Below, piece after piece: positions 17,077-24,889 of a stretch of DNA of 36,544 nt. Each line of letters begins with the position of its first letter. Positions within the stretch are counted from its first letter, which is position 1. The stretch comes from Verrucomicrobiia bacterium (GTDB taxonomy: Bacteria; Zixibacteria; MSB-5A5; DSPP01): the NCBI GenBank assembly GCA_035574275.1, contig DATLYY010000007.1, positions 68,928 to 105,471 of the forward strand. Direction: 5' to 3'. The position numbers and the translations under genes are program-made. Below the pieces are notes generated by a model. That model had not been told where the DNA came from. It searched no databases and saw only the letters and a list, made by a program, of their open reading frames with translations.

Positions 17077-18536
17077 ATTTCTGGCAGAATTGGTCGCTCC
17101 GCAGAAAAATTTTTGTAATGATTCTTCTGCACGTTACCTTCTTGTCAATTTTTATGTTCCTTCGGCTTATCGATGCCGACGAGGGGCTTTACGTCTCCGC
17201 CGCTAGGGAAGTCGCCGCTGGAAATCACCCCTATCTGGATTTCGCCTATGTCCATCCACCCTGTTTTCCCTATTTATTGGCTCCCTTCTCTGGTTGGGGC
17301 TGGGCAAGTTTGTTTGTATCTCGAATTGTTTCCGCCCTTCCATCCCTGTTTATCGGTGTTTTGCTTTTTTTGATAGCCCGGCGGTTGTGGAACGAAAAAA
17401 TCGGATTCGTTCTCTGGGGTTTTTGGATGCTTCACGGCTTGCTTTTGGCCAATCACTCAGTCGCCAAGCCGCTCGCTTGGGCCGATTTGTTTGTTATTTT
17501 GTCTTTTTGGTTTCTGATTGAAGCGAGGAGCTGGGCCGGCCATCTTTTCAGCGGGTTGGCCGTCGGAATGGCCGCCAACTTGCGCGGTTTTATGCTGGTT
17601 CCCCCAGTCGTATTTTTTCTTTACCTGCTTTTCCGCGCAGAAAAGCCGCGAACGGAAAGGATTCTGTACTGGTGTTTCGGTTTTTGCGCCACTTTTTCAT
17701 TTTCTCTTTACTTTTTCCTGCGCGAGCCGGGTGGATTCATCTTCGACAACCTGACCTACCACTATCTATGGGGTGTGCGGGTGGTGATGGAGGGGGGTCG
17801 GTTCGATTTTTTGGACCGGCTCGCCAGCTTGGCCAAGTTCGTCCTCTTTCCGCAGAATTCCGTTCTCCTCCTATTGGCCGCCGGCGCGGTGCCCGCTTTT
17901 TTTCAAACAGATGACAATCACCGAAAGAACCAAATTCTCCTAATGACCGCCCTATTTACGGCGCTTGTGCTCACCTTCTTTTCCACAACTCCGTCCCCGC
18001 TGGCCTATTACGTCCAGACCGTTCCTTACCTTGTGTTATTGGCCGGCTTTGGCGTAAATCGATTGCTGGAAGGAGGGAGGGAGCCATTCTCACCCCTATT
18101 CCGCCGGGGGCTCATTGCCGCCCATCTCTTCTCGCTGGCGCTCATCGCCTACATTTTTCTTTTTGGCCAGCGCCCCCGCGACAGGCAGTATTTGTTGTCC
18201 AGTGTAAAGCCGGTTATTGAGTATTTGCGGGAAAACGGAACTCCAACCGACACGGTTTTTTCCGAATGGCCGGGGTACGCTGTTCTGTCAGGGATGCAAC
18301 TGCCAAAGGGAACGGAGACGGTGGGGTTGGATGTCGCCCACTTGTTGACCGCCGAAGAAAAGATGACCTACCATATTCTTGATTCCGCCGGCGTCGATTC
18401 CCTTCTGTCGCAGAAAAAAATAAAATGGGTCGTCACCGGCGGAACCGTTTCCGCCGTTTGGCCCAAACCGCTGGCCGACAACTATACCGCCGTCCTTCAA
18501 GCCGTTCCGGCCACTATTTACCGCCGAAATGAGTAG
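17073..18536 (+). CDS. Polytopic membrane glycosyltransferase, GT39/ArnT-like
   Basis: A 487-residue membrane protein with about ten to twelve predicted membrane segments in the first 370 residues and a soluble C-terminal tail. The first periplasmic loop reads 'RLIDADEGLYVSAAREVAAG' followed by 'YLDFAYVHPPCFPYLLAPF', the acidic D-x-D/E plus H-P-P pattern of GT-C enzymes that take sugars from polyprenyl phosphate (dolichol-P-mannosyltransferase/ArnT type). The C-terminal segment (about 375-487) resembles the post-membrane domain of such proteins. It starts with a 4-base overlap and its last 8 bases overlap the next gene. It is the only GT-C protein in the cluster, so it probably transfers sugar on the periplasmic side; the acceptor is unknown. 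Confidence 0.8.
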   Translation: MNFWQNWSLRRKIFVMILLHVTFLSIFMFLRLIDADEGLYVSAAREVAAGNHPYLDFAYVHPPCFPYLLAPFSGWGWASLFVSRIVSALPSLFIGVLLFLIARRLWNEKIGFVLWGFWMLHGLLLANHSVAKPLAWADLFVILSFWFLIEARSWAGHLFSGLAVGMAANLRGFMLVPPVVFFLYLLFRAEKPRTERILYWCFGFCATFSFSLYFFLREPGGFIFDNLTYHYLWGVRVVMEGGRFDFLDRLASLAKFVLFPQNSVLLLLAAGAVPAFFQTDDNHRKNQILLMTALFTALVLTFFSTTPSPLAYYVQTVPYLVLLAGFGVNRLLEGGREPFSPLFRRGLIAAHLFSLALIAYIFLFGQRPRDRQYLLSSVKPVIEYLRENGTPTDTVFSEWPGYAVLSGMQLPKGTETVGLDVAHLLTAEEKMTYHILDSAGVDSLLSQKKIKWVVTGGTVSAVWPKPLADNYTAVLQAVPATIYRRNE

Positions 18537-19389
18537 CCCGAAAATCTCGGTTGTCTGCGTCACCTTCAACTCTGCCGATTCGTTGCCCGATTTCCTAAAA
18601 AGTTTGGAACAACTTCCTTCGGTGGAGTTTGAATTTATTTTTATCGATAACTATTCCACCGATTCCTCCGTAGGGGTTGTCCAAAAATGGAAAAGGGCTT
18701 CGCAACTTATTCGAAATGAACAGAATTTGGGCTGGTCGGCCGCCAACAACCAAGGTATCAAGGCTTCAAAAGGGGAGTTGATTTTTTTTGCCAACCCCGA
18801 TATTTGGTTTGAGGCGAATGACTTGCAGAAATTGGCCCAATTTCTTGACCAATATCCGGAATTTGCCGCCGTCGCTCCCCAACTTTTAAATCCGGACGGC
18901 AGCATTCAGCCCTCCTGCCGCCGGCTGCCAACTTTGTCCGATTTGATTTTCCAAATGACCGGCCTGGCATTTCTTTTTCCCAAATCCTTCTTCAATCGCT
19001 GGAAGATGCCTGGGTTTGACCACCAAAATTTTCGGGATGTGGAGCAGCCGATGGCTTCCGCGCTTTTGATACGGCGGATGGTTTTTGAAAAAATCGGCGG
19101 GCTGGATGAACGGTTTTTCGTCTTTTTCGGGGATGTCGACTTCTGCCGCCGGTTAAAAGATGCCGGATTCCGCATTGCCTTCGTTCCGGAAGCTAAGTTT
19201 TTCCACCGGCGAGGCGGCTCCACCCGCCAAATGGGCGCACGTTTTTACTTTTCCTCCCATTTCGGGTTCTTCCACTACCTTTGGAAATGGTCGAATCCAA
19301 TTGAAAAGCTTTTGCTACTATTCCTATGGCCGCTTGTTTTGCTGACCGCACTCGGTAGGGCGGTCGCCGCTTTCGTATTCCGCCGCTAA
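18529..19389 (+). CDS. Glycosyltransferase family 2, rhamnosyltransferase-like
   Basis: A 286-residue GT-A fold enzyme. N-terminal 'ISVVCVTFNSADSLPDFLKSL', 'FIDNYSTDSS' and 'NLGWSAANNQGI' are standard GT2 strings; 'FFANPDIWF' holds the metal-binding acidic motif, and 'MASALLIRRMVFEKIGGLDERFFVFFGDVDFCRRLKDAGF' contains the acceptor-site E/D-D-x-D-x-C-x-R region seen in WbbL-like rhamnosyltransferases. Hydrophobic residues at about 258-283 could anchor it to the inner membrane. ATG 18529 overlaps the previous gene by 8 bases. It is the last gene of this transcript; a terminator lies 62 bases downstream, separating it from the dcw promoter. Confidence 0.9.
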   Translation: MSSPKISVVCVTFNSADSLPDFLKSLEQLPSVEFEFIFIDNYSTDSSVGVVQKWKRASQLIRNEQNLGWSAANNQGIKASKGELIFFANPDIWFEANDLQKLAQFLDQYPEFAAVAPQLLNPDGSIQPSCRRLPTLSDLIFQMTGLAFLFPKSFFNRWKMPGFDHQNFRDVEQPMASALLIRRMVFEKIGGLDERFFVFFGDVDFCRRLKDAGFRIAFVPEAKFFHRRGGSTRQMGARFYFSSHFGFFHYLWKWSNPIEKLLLLFLWPLVLLTALGRAVAAFVFRR

Positions 19390-19450
19390 GTTCTTTTTTT
19401 CACATTCAAAAAAGCACTAAGCAAGCAACTTGCCGTTTCGTTTTCATTCC

Positions 19451-19475
19451 GGAGGGCGTTTGTCCTCCTTTTCTT
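19451..19475 (+). terminator. Rho-independent terminator before the dcw promoter
   Basis: Stem GGAGG (19451-19455) with CCTCC (19464-19468), extendable by a G-T pair, closes an internal loop of 6-8 bases and is followed by TTTTCTT. It sits between the GT2 gene and the mraZ promoter and insulates the dcw operon. The stem is short, so termination may be partial. Confidence 0.7.
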
Positions 19476-19506
19476 AAAAATTTTTTGCAAAAAACCGAGA
19501 TTTTTC
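19476..19506 (+). promoter_or_regulatory. A/T-tract UP-like element upstream of the mraZ promoter
   Basis: An A-tract and T-tract block (AAAAATTTTTT, then AAAAAA, then TTTTT) immediately upstream of the -35 hexamer. In known strong promoters such tracts bind the RNA polymerase alpha C-terminal domain; that role is inferred here from position and composition. Confidence 0.5.
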
Positions 19507-19535
19507 TTGACAAGGGAAGTGGGGAGGAATAATAT
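19507..19535 (+). promoter_or_regulatory. Sigma-70-type promoter of the dcw operon (mraZ promoter)
   Basis: Consensus -35 TTGACA at 19507-19512, an exact 17-base spacer and a near-consensus -10 TAATAT at 19530-19535. It is the only near-perfect promoter I found in the window. The predicted transcription start is near 19542, giving a leader of about 130 bases before the mraZ ATG. An upstream terminator makes this the probable main promoter for the whole cluster. Confidence 0.85.
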
Positions 19536-19575
19536 GGAGTGGATTTTTTTGGGTGGAAGTGGGGAAAAGTGGTAA
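19518..19575 (+). promoter_or_regulatory. MraZ operator: 10-bp-phased TGGGN-type repeats
   Basis: TGGGG at 19520, TGGAT at 19540, TGGGT at 19550, TGGGG at 19560 and TGGTA at 19570 lie at exact multiples of 10 bases. Four of them share the longer core AGTGG (19518, 19538, 19558, 19568). The one empty phase (19530) is occupied by the -10 hexamer. E. coli MraZ binds TGGGN direct repeats spaced by 5 bases, and Mycoplasma MraZ binds AAAGTG[G/T] repeats; GAAGTGGGGA and AAAAGTGGT here fit both. The overlap with the promoter predicts repression by MraZ. Confidence 0.8.
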
Positions 19576-19671
19576 AGCGAAAGCGTTAGGGCGGGTTTAA
19601 AAGAAGTGAAAAAATTGGACCTTTCCGGACGTGAAGGTCTCGGATGAAAGGAAAGAGAAGCTTTTTTTCGT

Positions 19672-20118
19672 ATGGCCGGATATACCGGGAACTACCGCAC
19701 GTCGGTGGACGACAAGGGACGCATGGCCATCCCCGCCAAGCTGCGAAAGGGGGGAGGGGAGAAATTTTACCTCTCCCCCGGTTTCGGGGACTACCTCGTT
19801 CTGTATCCGGAGTCGGAGTGGGAGGGGATTGAAAAAAATCTTTCCGGGCAATCCTTCACCAAAGGGGCCTTCCGGGATTTTGCCCGCTACCTTTATGCCA
19901 ACTCTCAAGAAGTCGCCCCGGACGCGCAGGGGAGAATCTTGATTCCCGCCGAGTTTCTGAAAGACGCGGGAATTTCCGGCGAGGCGATGGTTTTGGGGGT
20001 TTCCCGCTGGATGGAAATCTGGAGCCCGGCCCGCTTCAAAAATTTTACGGCCCGCATGAAGCCGAAATGGGACAAGGTGGCGGAAAAAATTCTGCCCGGG
20101 CCTTCGGGGGGAGCGTAG
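19672..20118 (+). CDS. mraZ: Transcriptional regulator MraZ
   Basis: A 148-residue DNA-binding protein that autoregulates the dcw operon in species studied. It has two SpoVT/AbrB-like half-domains, seen as DDKGRMAIPAKLR (residues 13-25) and DAQGRILIPAEFL (84-96). It assembles into rings that read phased direct repeats; matching repeats lie at its own promoter. ATG 19672 is the only in-frame start consistent with the family N-terminus, since a stop codon lies in frame at 19645-19647. The ribosome site is not ideal: the purine-rich AAGGAAAGAGAAG is separated from the ATG by a T7 run. rsmH begins 3 bases after the stop. Confidence 0.95.
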   Translation: MAGYTGNYRTSVDDKGRMAIPAKLRKGGGEKFYLSPGFGDYLVLYPESEWEGIEKNLSGQSFTKGAFRDFARYLYANSQEVAPDAQGRILIPAEFLKDAGISGEAMVLGVSRWMEIWSPARFKNFTARMKPKWDKVAEKILPGPSGGA

Positions 20119-20121
20119 TGG

Positions 20122-21024
20122 GTGCACCGGCCGGTGCTGGTTCAGGAAGCGCTCTCGTACTGGTTCGTGCGGCCGGAGGGCGTGTACGTGGATGCGACCC
20201 TTGGAGGAGGGGGTCACACTAAGGCGCTGTTGGAACATCCCCGTTTTAGGGGGACGGTAATCGGAATCGACCGGGATAGGATGCCGGAGGAAAAGGCGTT
20301 GGAAAATCCGCGTTTTTCGTTTTACCGGGGAAATTTTGCCGGGATGCCGGACTTGCTGGCGCAAGGCGGGGTCGCCCAGCTATCCGGCATTCTCTTTGAC
20401 TTCGGGTTGTCCTCCGAACAACTGGACGATCCTGCACGCGGCTTGTCCTTCCAATTGGACGGCCCGCTCGATATGCGCTTCGACCGGGAACAGCCGCTCA
20501 CCGCCGAAAAAATTTTAAACGAATACCCGGAAGAAAAACTGTCTGAGATTTTTCACGGTTTTGGCGAAGAGCCAAAAGCCAGGGCGCTGGCCCGGTTTTT
20601 AGTCCGCACCCGTCAAAAAGAAAGAATAACCACAACGGGGCAACTGCGGAAGCTGTTGTTTGCTTTCTGGAGAAAACCGGATCCCCGCCGCTTTCTGGCG
20701 CGCATATTTCAGGCCCTGCGCATCGCGGTCAATGATGAATTACAAAACATCCAACGCGGACTCTCGGTTTCGCTCCCGCTTCTGGAACCGGGGGGGCGGC
20801 TGGTCGCCATTTCTTATCATTCTTTGGAAGACCGCTTGGTCAAGGATTTTTTCAGACGGGAATCATCCGATTGCATCTGCCCGCCGGGCCTGCCGGTTTG
20901 CCAATGCGGGCATCGCGCTTCTTTAAGGATTTTGACATCCAAACCGGTTGTGCCTTCGCAAAAGGAGAAGAAGGAAAACCCCCGTTCGGCATCGGCCAAG
21001 CTTCGGGCGGCCGAGAAAATATGA
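20122..21024 (+). CDS. rsmH: 16S rRNA m4C1402 methyltransferase RsmH (MraW)
   Basis: Methylates N4 of C1402 in the P-site region of 16S rRNA using SAM. The 300-residue length is typical. Motifs: HRPVLVQEAL at the N-terminus, SAM-binding 'VDATLGGGGHTKALL' near residue 24, 'GIDRD' near 48, 'GILFDFGLSSEQLDDPARGLSF' region near 90-112 with 'LDMRFD', 'RIFQALRIAVNDEL' near 195-208 and 'ISYHSLEDRLVKDFF' near 233. GTG start at 20122, with the conserved MHRPVL beginning directly there. The stop overlaps the ftsL ATG by 4 bases. Standard second gene of dcw clusters. Confidence 0.97.
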   Translation: MHRPVLVQEALSYWFVRPEGVYVDATLGGGGHTKALLEHPRFRGTVIGIDRDRMPEEKALENPRFSFYRGNFAGMPDLLAQGGVAQLSGILFDFGLSSEQLDDPARGLSFQLDGPLDMRFDREQPLTAEKILNEYPEEKLSEIFHGFGEEPKARALARFLVRTRQKERITTTGQLRKLLFAFWRKPDPRRFLARIFQALRIAVNDELQNIQRGLSVSLPLLEPGGRLVAISYHSLEDRLVKDFFRRESSDCICPPGLPVCQCGHRASLRILTSKPVVPSQKEKKENPRSASAKLRAAEKI

Positions 21025-21446
21025 GACGCTTTTTTGCTTTTTATTTGTTTCTCTTCAAAACACGCCTGGCCAAGGCGTTCGGCTGCGTGGTCTTGGCGGT
21101 CGGCTTGGCGGCGGCCTATATCGGCCAGCGGGTGAAAACCTACTCCCTTTTGGAAGAAACGGCGGCCTTGGAGGCCGAAAAGCAAAAACTGGTGGAAAAC
21201 ATCGCCTATTTGGAGGAAGCGGTAGCCCGCGCCTCCTCCGTTGAGGCCCTGGAGCCGAAGGCGTACCCGCTGGGGCTGGAGTACCCCCGGCTGGGGCAGT
21301 TGGCGCGGCTTCCCCTTTTCCCGGTGTCGGAAGAAAATCTTTGGCAAAAATCGCTGGATGACCGGGGAATTTTGGCCCGCCTGCGGCAGAATTTCCCCTT
21401 CAAGGAGGCGGTGGTCGTAGCCCGCGAGTTCAAAAATGGCAAGTAG
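21021..21446 (+). CDS. ftsL: Cell division protein FtsL (divergent)
   Basis: A 141-residue bitopic membrane protein that helps activate FtsWI septal synthesis. It has a short basic N-terminus, one membrane segment (about residues 18-36), a Leu/Glu-rich coiled coil (about 40-72) and the FtsL-type C-terminal motif with 'LGLEYPRLGQLARL' at about residues 84-97. The family is poorly conserved, so the assignment rests on topology, that motif and the position between rsmH and ftsI. ATG 21021 overlaps the rsmH stop by 4 bases; longer in-frame starts from 20871 lie inside rsmH. The ~40 residues after the motif are longer than in many FtsL proteins. Confidence 0.82.
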   Translation: MRRFFAFYLFLFKTRLAKAFGCVVLAVGLAAAYIGQRVKTYSLLEETAALEAEKQKLVENIAYLEEAVARASSVEALEPKAYPLGLEYPRLGQLARLPLFPVSEENLWQKSLDDRGILARLRQNFPFKEAVVVAREFKNGK

Positions 21447-23385
21447 ATTCCCAATCGGCGTTTCGAAAGGGCGCGTCAAGCTGCTTTTATCCCTTTCGCT
21501 TTTGGTCTGGGGGGCTTTGGTTTTGCGTTTGGCGCAAATCCAGATTTTCTCCGGCCCGCGCTACGCCAAGATGGCCCGGGAGCAGGAAAAAGGGGTCAAA
21601 ATTCTGGCGGGCAGCCGGGGGATCATCTACGATCGGAACGGAGAGGTTTTGGCCAAAAACCTGGCCACCTATTCCTTTTTCAGCTTCGCCGAAAGCCTGC
21701 CCGCCCCCCGTTTCTTGGCCCAGAGCGTTTTCCGCGGAAAGTTATCCGAGCGGGAGCTCGCGCAGAAGAAGAAACGGAAGGGCTTCGTCTGGCTGGCGCG
21801 GGATGTGGAAAAGGGGGAGGCGGAAAAGATTTTTGCGCGGCGCCCGCGCGGCATTTACGTCACCCCCGAAGAAAAGCGGGCCTATCCGTATTACCCCCTC
21901 GGAGTGGACTGGCTGGGCTTCACCAGTGTCGATAACGCCGGTCAGTCCGGGCTGGAGCTCTTTTACGATAAGCATCTGCGTGGCGATTCCGCCCAACTCC
22001 CCCTGGTTCGGGATGCCCGCGGCCGGACTTTCTCGGTGGAGGAAAAGCAGACCCGCCCGAAAGCGGGGCAAAATTTAATCACCACCATCGATTTCCGGAT
22101 GCAGTCGGTTCTCGAAGAAGAGCTGGAGCAGGCGCTAAAGAAATCCAAGTCGGCCGGCGCCTGGGGCATTTTTATGAACCCCAAAACGGGGGAAATCTGG
22201 GCGATGGCCTCCGTTCTTTCCGGAAACCCGGACCCGCGCGCCACCCGCCAGAAAAATCGGCTGGTGGCGGATCTGTTCGAGCCCGGTTCCACCTTCAAGC
22301 TCGTGACGGCGGCGGCGGCTTTGGAAAAAAAGAAATTCTCCCCCCGCTCCCTCATCAACTGCGAAAAAGGGAAGTACAAAATCGGAAAACGAACCATCCG
22401 GGATGTTCACCCCCACGAGTATTTGACCTTCGAGGATGCCGTGGTGAAATCCTCCAACATCGCGTTGGCAAAAATCGGCCTGGCCATAGGAGGGTCGGGC
22501 TTTTATGAAGCGGCCCGTAAATTCGGTTTCGGGGAAAAAACCGGCATCGACTTGCCGGGGGAGGCAAGCGGACAGTTTCCCTCCGAGGCGGCCCTTTCGC
22601 GCGAGATTCGGCTGGCCACTTGTTCCTACGGCTACGGCGCTTCGGTCACCGCGTTGCAACTCGTTTCCGCCTACGGCGCGGTGGCCAACGACGGTGTTAG
22701 GATGAAGCCTTATATCGTCAAGGAAATTCGGGACGAAAAAGGAGAATTGATCCAGCAAAATCTCCCCACGCCGATGGGGGAAGCGGTCTCCAAAAGGACG
22801 GCAGAGATGCTTCGCCGCTTTTTTTCCGGCGTGGTGGACTCCGGCACGGCCCAAGCTGCCGGTATGGAGGGCGTCACGGTCGCTGGCAAAACCGGCACCT
22901 CCAAAAAAATCGACCCCGAGACCCGGCGCTACGCCCAGGGGCGCTACGTCTCCTCCTTCGTCGGCTTTTTCCCGGCCGATTCCCCGCGGGTGGTCGGTTT
23001 TGTCGCTTTGGACGAGCCGAAGGGGGCCTACTATGGCGGCGAAGTGGCGGCGCCGATCTTCCGCAAAACGGCGGAAAAATTTTTGACCCTCTTGGACGAA
23101 CCGCTCCGGCCCGGGGAGCCGAAAGAAGAATCGTTTGAGTTAATACAGCTGGCCTCCGCCGCCGGGTATAAAACGCCCCCCCCAGTCGGGAGCTGGCGGC
23201 TGGACGAAGTACCGGATTTTGCCGGCATGCCGGTGCGGTTGGCCCTGCGGGAAGCCGCCGCCCGCGGGCTTTCCGTGCGGGTAAAAGGGAAAGGAGTGGT
23301 GCGGGAGCAAAACCTGCCGCCCGGTAGCTCCATCGACCGGTCGGAGGTGGTTTTGTGCTGCCGCCCCCCCTTCACGGATGAGTGA
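21436..23385 (+). CDS. ftsI: Septal peptidoglycan transpeptidase (PBP3-type) with C-terminal PASTA domain
   Basis: A 649-residue class B penicillin-binding protein that cross-links septal peptidoglycan, partner of FtsW. One N-terminal membrane helix (about residues 14-34) is followed by a pedestal domain starting with 'GSRGIIYDRNGEVLAKN' and the transpeptidase domain. Catalytic motifs: S-x-x-K as GSTFK (Ser285), S-x-N as SSN (about Ser339) and K-T-G as KTGTS (about Lys485). The C-terminal ~60 residues (about 585-645) look like one PASTA domain ('VPDFAGMPVRLALREAAARG'). It overlaps ftsL by 11 and murE by 8 bases. The symbol follows position; with PASTA it also resembles SpoVD/PBP2X-like proteins. 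Confidence 0.95.
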   Translation: MASRFPIGVSKGRVKLLLSLSLLVWGALVLRLAQIQIFSGPRYAKMAREQEKGVKILAGSRGIIYDRNGEVLAKNLATYSFFSFAESLPAPRFLAQSVFRGKLSERELAQKKKRKGFVWLARDVEKGEAEKIFARRPRGIYVTPEEKRAYPYYPLGVDWLGFTSVDNAGQSGLELFYDKHLRGDSAQLPLVRDARGRTFSVEEKQTRPKAGQNLITTIDFRMQSVLEEELEQALKKSKSAGAWGIFMNPKTGEIWAMASVLSGNPDPRATRQKNRLVADLFEPGSTFKLVTAAAALEKKKFSPRSLINCEKGKYKIGKRTIRDVHPHEYLTFEDAVVKSSNIALAKIGLAIGGSGFYEAARKFGFGEKTGIDLPGEASGQFPSEAALSREIRLATCSYGYGASVTALQLVSAYGAVANDGVRMKPYIVKEIRDEKGELIQQNLPTPMGEAVSKRTAEMLRRFFSGVVDSGTAQAAGMEGVTVAGKTGTSKKIDPETRRYAQGRYVSSFVGFFPADSPRVVGFVALDEPKGAYYGGEVAAPIFRKTAEKFLTLLDEPLRPGEPKEESFELIQLASAAGYKTPPPVGSWRLDEVPDFAGMPVRLALREAAARGLSVRVKGKGVVREQNLPPGSSIDRSEVVLCCRPPFTDE

Positions 23386-24889
23386 GCTGTTTTCCGCCCC
23401 CCTGCCGGGGCCGGTCAAAAAAGAGGAAATCTTGAAAATTCTGCCGGAAGCCAAGGAAATCGGGGAACTTCCGCCGCAGTTTACGGGAGTGGAGTGCGAT
23501 TCCCGCAAGGTGACCAAGGGGGCGCTTTTTTTCGCCATTCCGGGTTTCAGGCAGGACGGCCGGCAATATGTGCCGGATGCGGTGAAAAGAGGGGCCGCCG
23601 GCGTGGTCACGGTGAACTTTGGACTGGAAGCCGAAGTGGGCTGGCTGGTGGTGCCGGAGATTCGCATCGCGTTGGCAAAAGTGTCCCATTTGGCCTACCG
23701 CCACCCGGCCGACAAACTTTTGCTTTTCGGCGTTACCGGCACGAACGGCAAATCGACCGTGGCTTTTTTGATGCGGGACATTTTAAAAGAGGCCGGTATG
23801 AACCCGGCCGTTCTGGGTACCATCGCCTACGAATTTGCCGGAGCATCCATCCCGGCTTGGAACACCACGCCGGAGTCACTCGACTTGGCCCGCTTCTTCC
23901 ATAATATCACCGAGCGAGGAGGAAAGGCGGCCTCCATGGAGGTCTCTTCCCACGCTTTGGCCCTGGGGCGGGTGGAGGAGATTTTGTTCGACGTCGCCGT
24001 CTTCACCAATTTGACCCGCGACCATTTGGACTTTCACAAAACGATGGAGGCCTACCGCGAGGAGAAGCTGAAACTTTTCACGCAGCATCTTAAGCCCAAT
24101 GGCAAGGCGGTTTTGAACCTGGACGTCCCGGAGTTTGAATTTTTCCGCAAACTGACCAAGGGGAAGGTTTTCACCTATTCCGCCGAACATCCCACCGCCG
24201 ACTTGCAGGCCGTGAAATACCGCTTCACCACGGAAGGGACGGAAATTGATTTTTCCTGCAAAGGGAAGAAGTTTTCATTGAAATCGCATCTGGTCGGTCC
24301 CTTCAACTTGCAAAACCTGCTGGCGGCCGCCGCGGCCGGGCTGGCGCACGGTTTTCCGGTCGATACCGTCCGTGTCGCTCTGGAAAAATCCCCCCCCGTG
24401 CCGGGCAGGGTGGAGCAGGTGAAAGCCGGCCAGCCGTTCATCGTGGTGGTGGATTACGCCCACACCCCGGACGGAGTGGAGCAGATTTTGAAACTGGCCC
24501 GCTTCTTCAAGCCGAAGCGGGTGTTGGTCGCTTTCGGCTGCGGCGGGGATAGAGACAAAGGCAAAAGGCCCTTGATGGCGCAGGCCGCCGAAAAGTACGC
24601 CGATTTGATATTTCTCACCTCCGACAATCCCCGCACCGAACCGCCGGAGCAAATCATCGAGGAAACCTTGTTCGGTTTTGCCGACCGCTCCAAAGTCCGA
24701 AAGATTATTGACCGGAAAGAGGCGCTTTTTGCCATGGTAGAGGAGGCGAAAGATGGGGATTTTCTGGTGGCCTGCGGGAAGGGGCACGAGACCTACCAGC
24801 AAATCGGCGAGAAAAAATTTCCGTTCGACGATAGGGAGGTTTTTCGGGAGGCCTTGAAAAAGAGAGGGTATGCTGGCGGCGGCAACTGA
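23378..24889 (+). CDS. murE: UDP-MurNAc-L-Ala-D-Glu:meso-diaminopimelate ligase
   Basis: Adds the third residue of the stem peptide in the cytoplasm with ATP. The 503-residue protein has the three Mur-ligase domains: N-terminal UDP-binding ('GVECDSRKVTKGALFFAI'), central ATPase with P-loop GVTGTNGKST starting near residue 118, 'NTTPESLDL' and 'MEVSSHALALGRV', and the C-terminal domain with 'VDYAHTPDGVEQIL' and 'FGCGGDRDKGKRPLM'. The DNPR motif at residues 416-419 is the established marker for meso-DAP rather than L-lysine. The start overlaps ftsI by 8 bases; the 3' end overlaps murF by 20 bases. Confidence 0.97.
   Translation: MSELFSAPLPGPVKKEEILKILPEAKEIGELPPQFTGVECDSRKVTKGALFFAIPGFRQDGRQYVPDAVKRGAAGVVTVNFGLEAEVGWLVVPEIRIALAKVSHLAYRHPADKLLLFGVTGTNGKSTVAFLMRDILKEAGMNPAVLGTIAYEFAGASIPAWNTTPESLDLARFFHNITERGGKAASMEVSSHALALGRVEEILFDVAVFTNLTRDHLDFHKTMEAYREEKLKLFTQHLKPNGKAVLNLDVPEFEFFRKLTKGKVFTYSAEHPTADLQAVKYRFTTEGTEIDFSCKGKKFSLKSHLVGPFNLQNLLAAAAAGLAHGFPVDTVRVALEKSPPVPGRVEQVKAGQPFIVVVDYAHTPDGVEQILKLARFFKPKRVLVAFGCGGDRDKGKRPLMAQAAEKYADLIFLTSDNPRTEPPEQIIEETLFGFADRSKVRKIIDRKEALFAMVEEAKDGDFLVACGKGHETYQQIGEKKFPFDDREVFREALKKRGYAGGGN

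Noticed and set aside
17073-19389. Recent transfer of the glycosyltransferase genes
   Set aside because: Base composition and codon use look like the neighbours and junctions overlap tightly; no mobile-element trace.
19644-19832. Short ORF starting at ATG 19644 across the mraZ start
   Set aside because: After the leader its translation is an out-of-frame reading of mraZ, Arg/Gly-rich with no family pattern; kept only as a slippage remark.
20871-21020. 5' extension of ftsL into rsmH
   Set aside because: It overlaps the conserved end of rsmH in another frame; ATG 21021 with an ATGA overlap gives normal FtsL topology.
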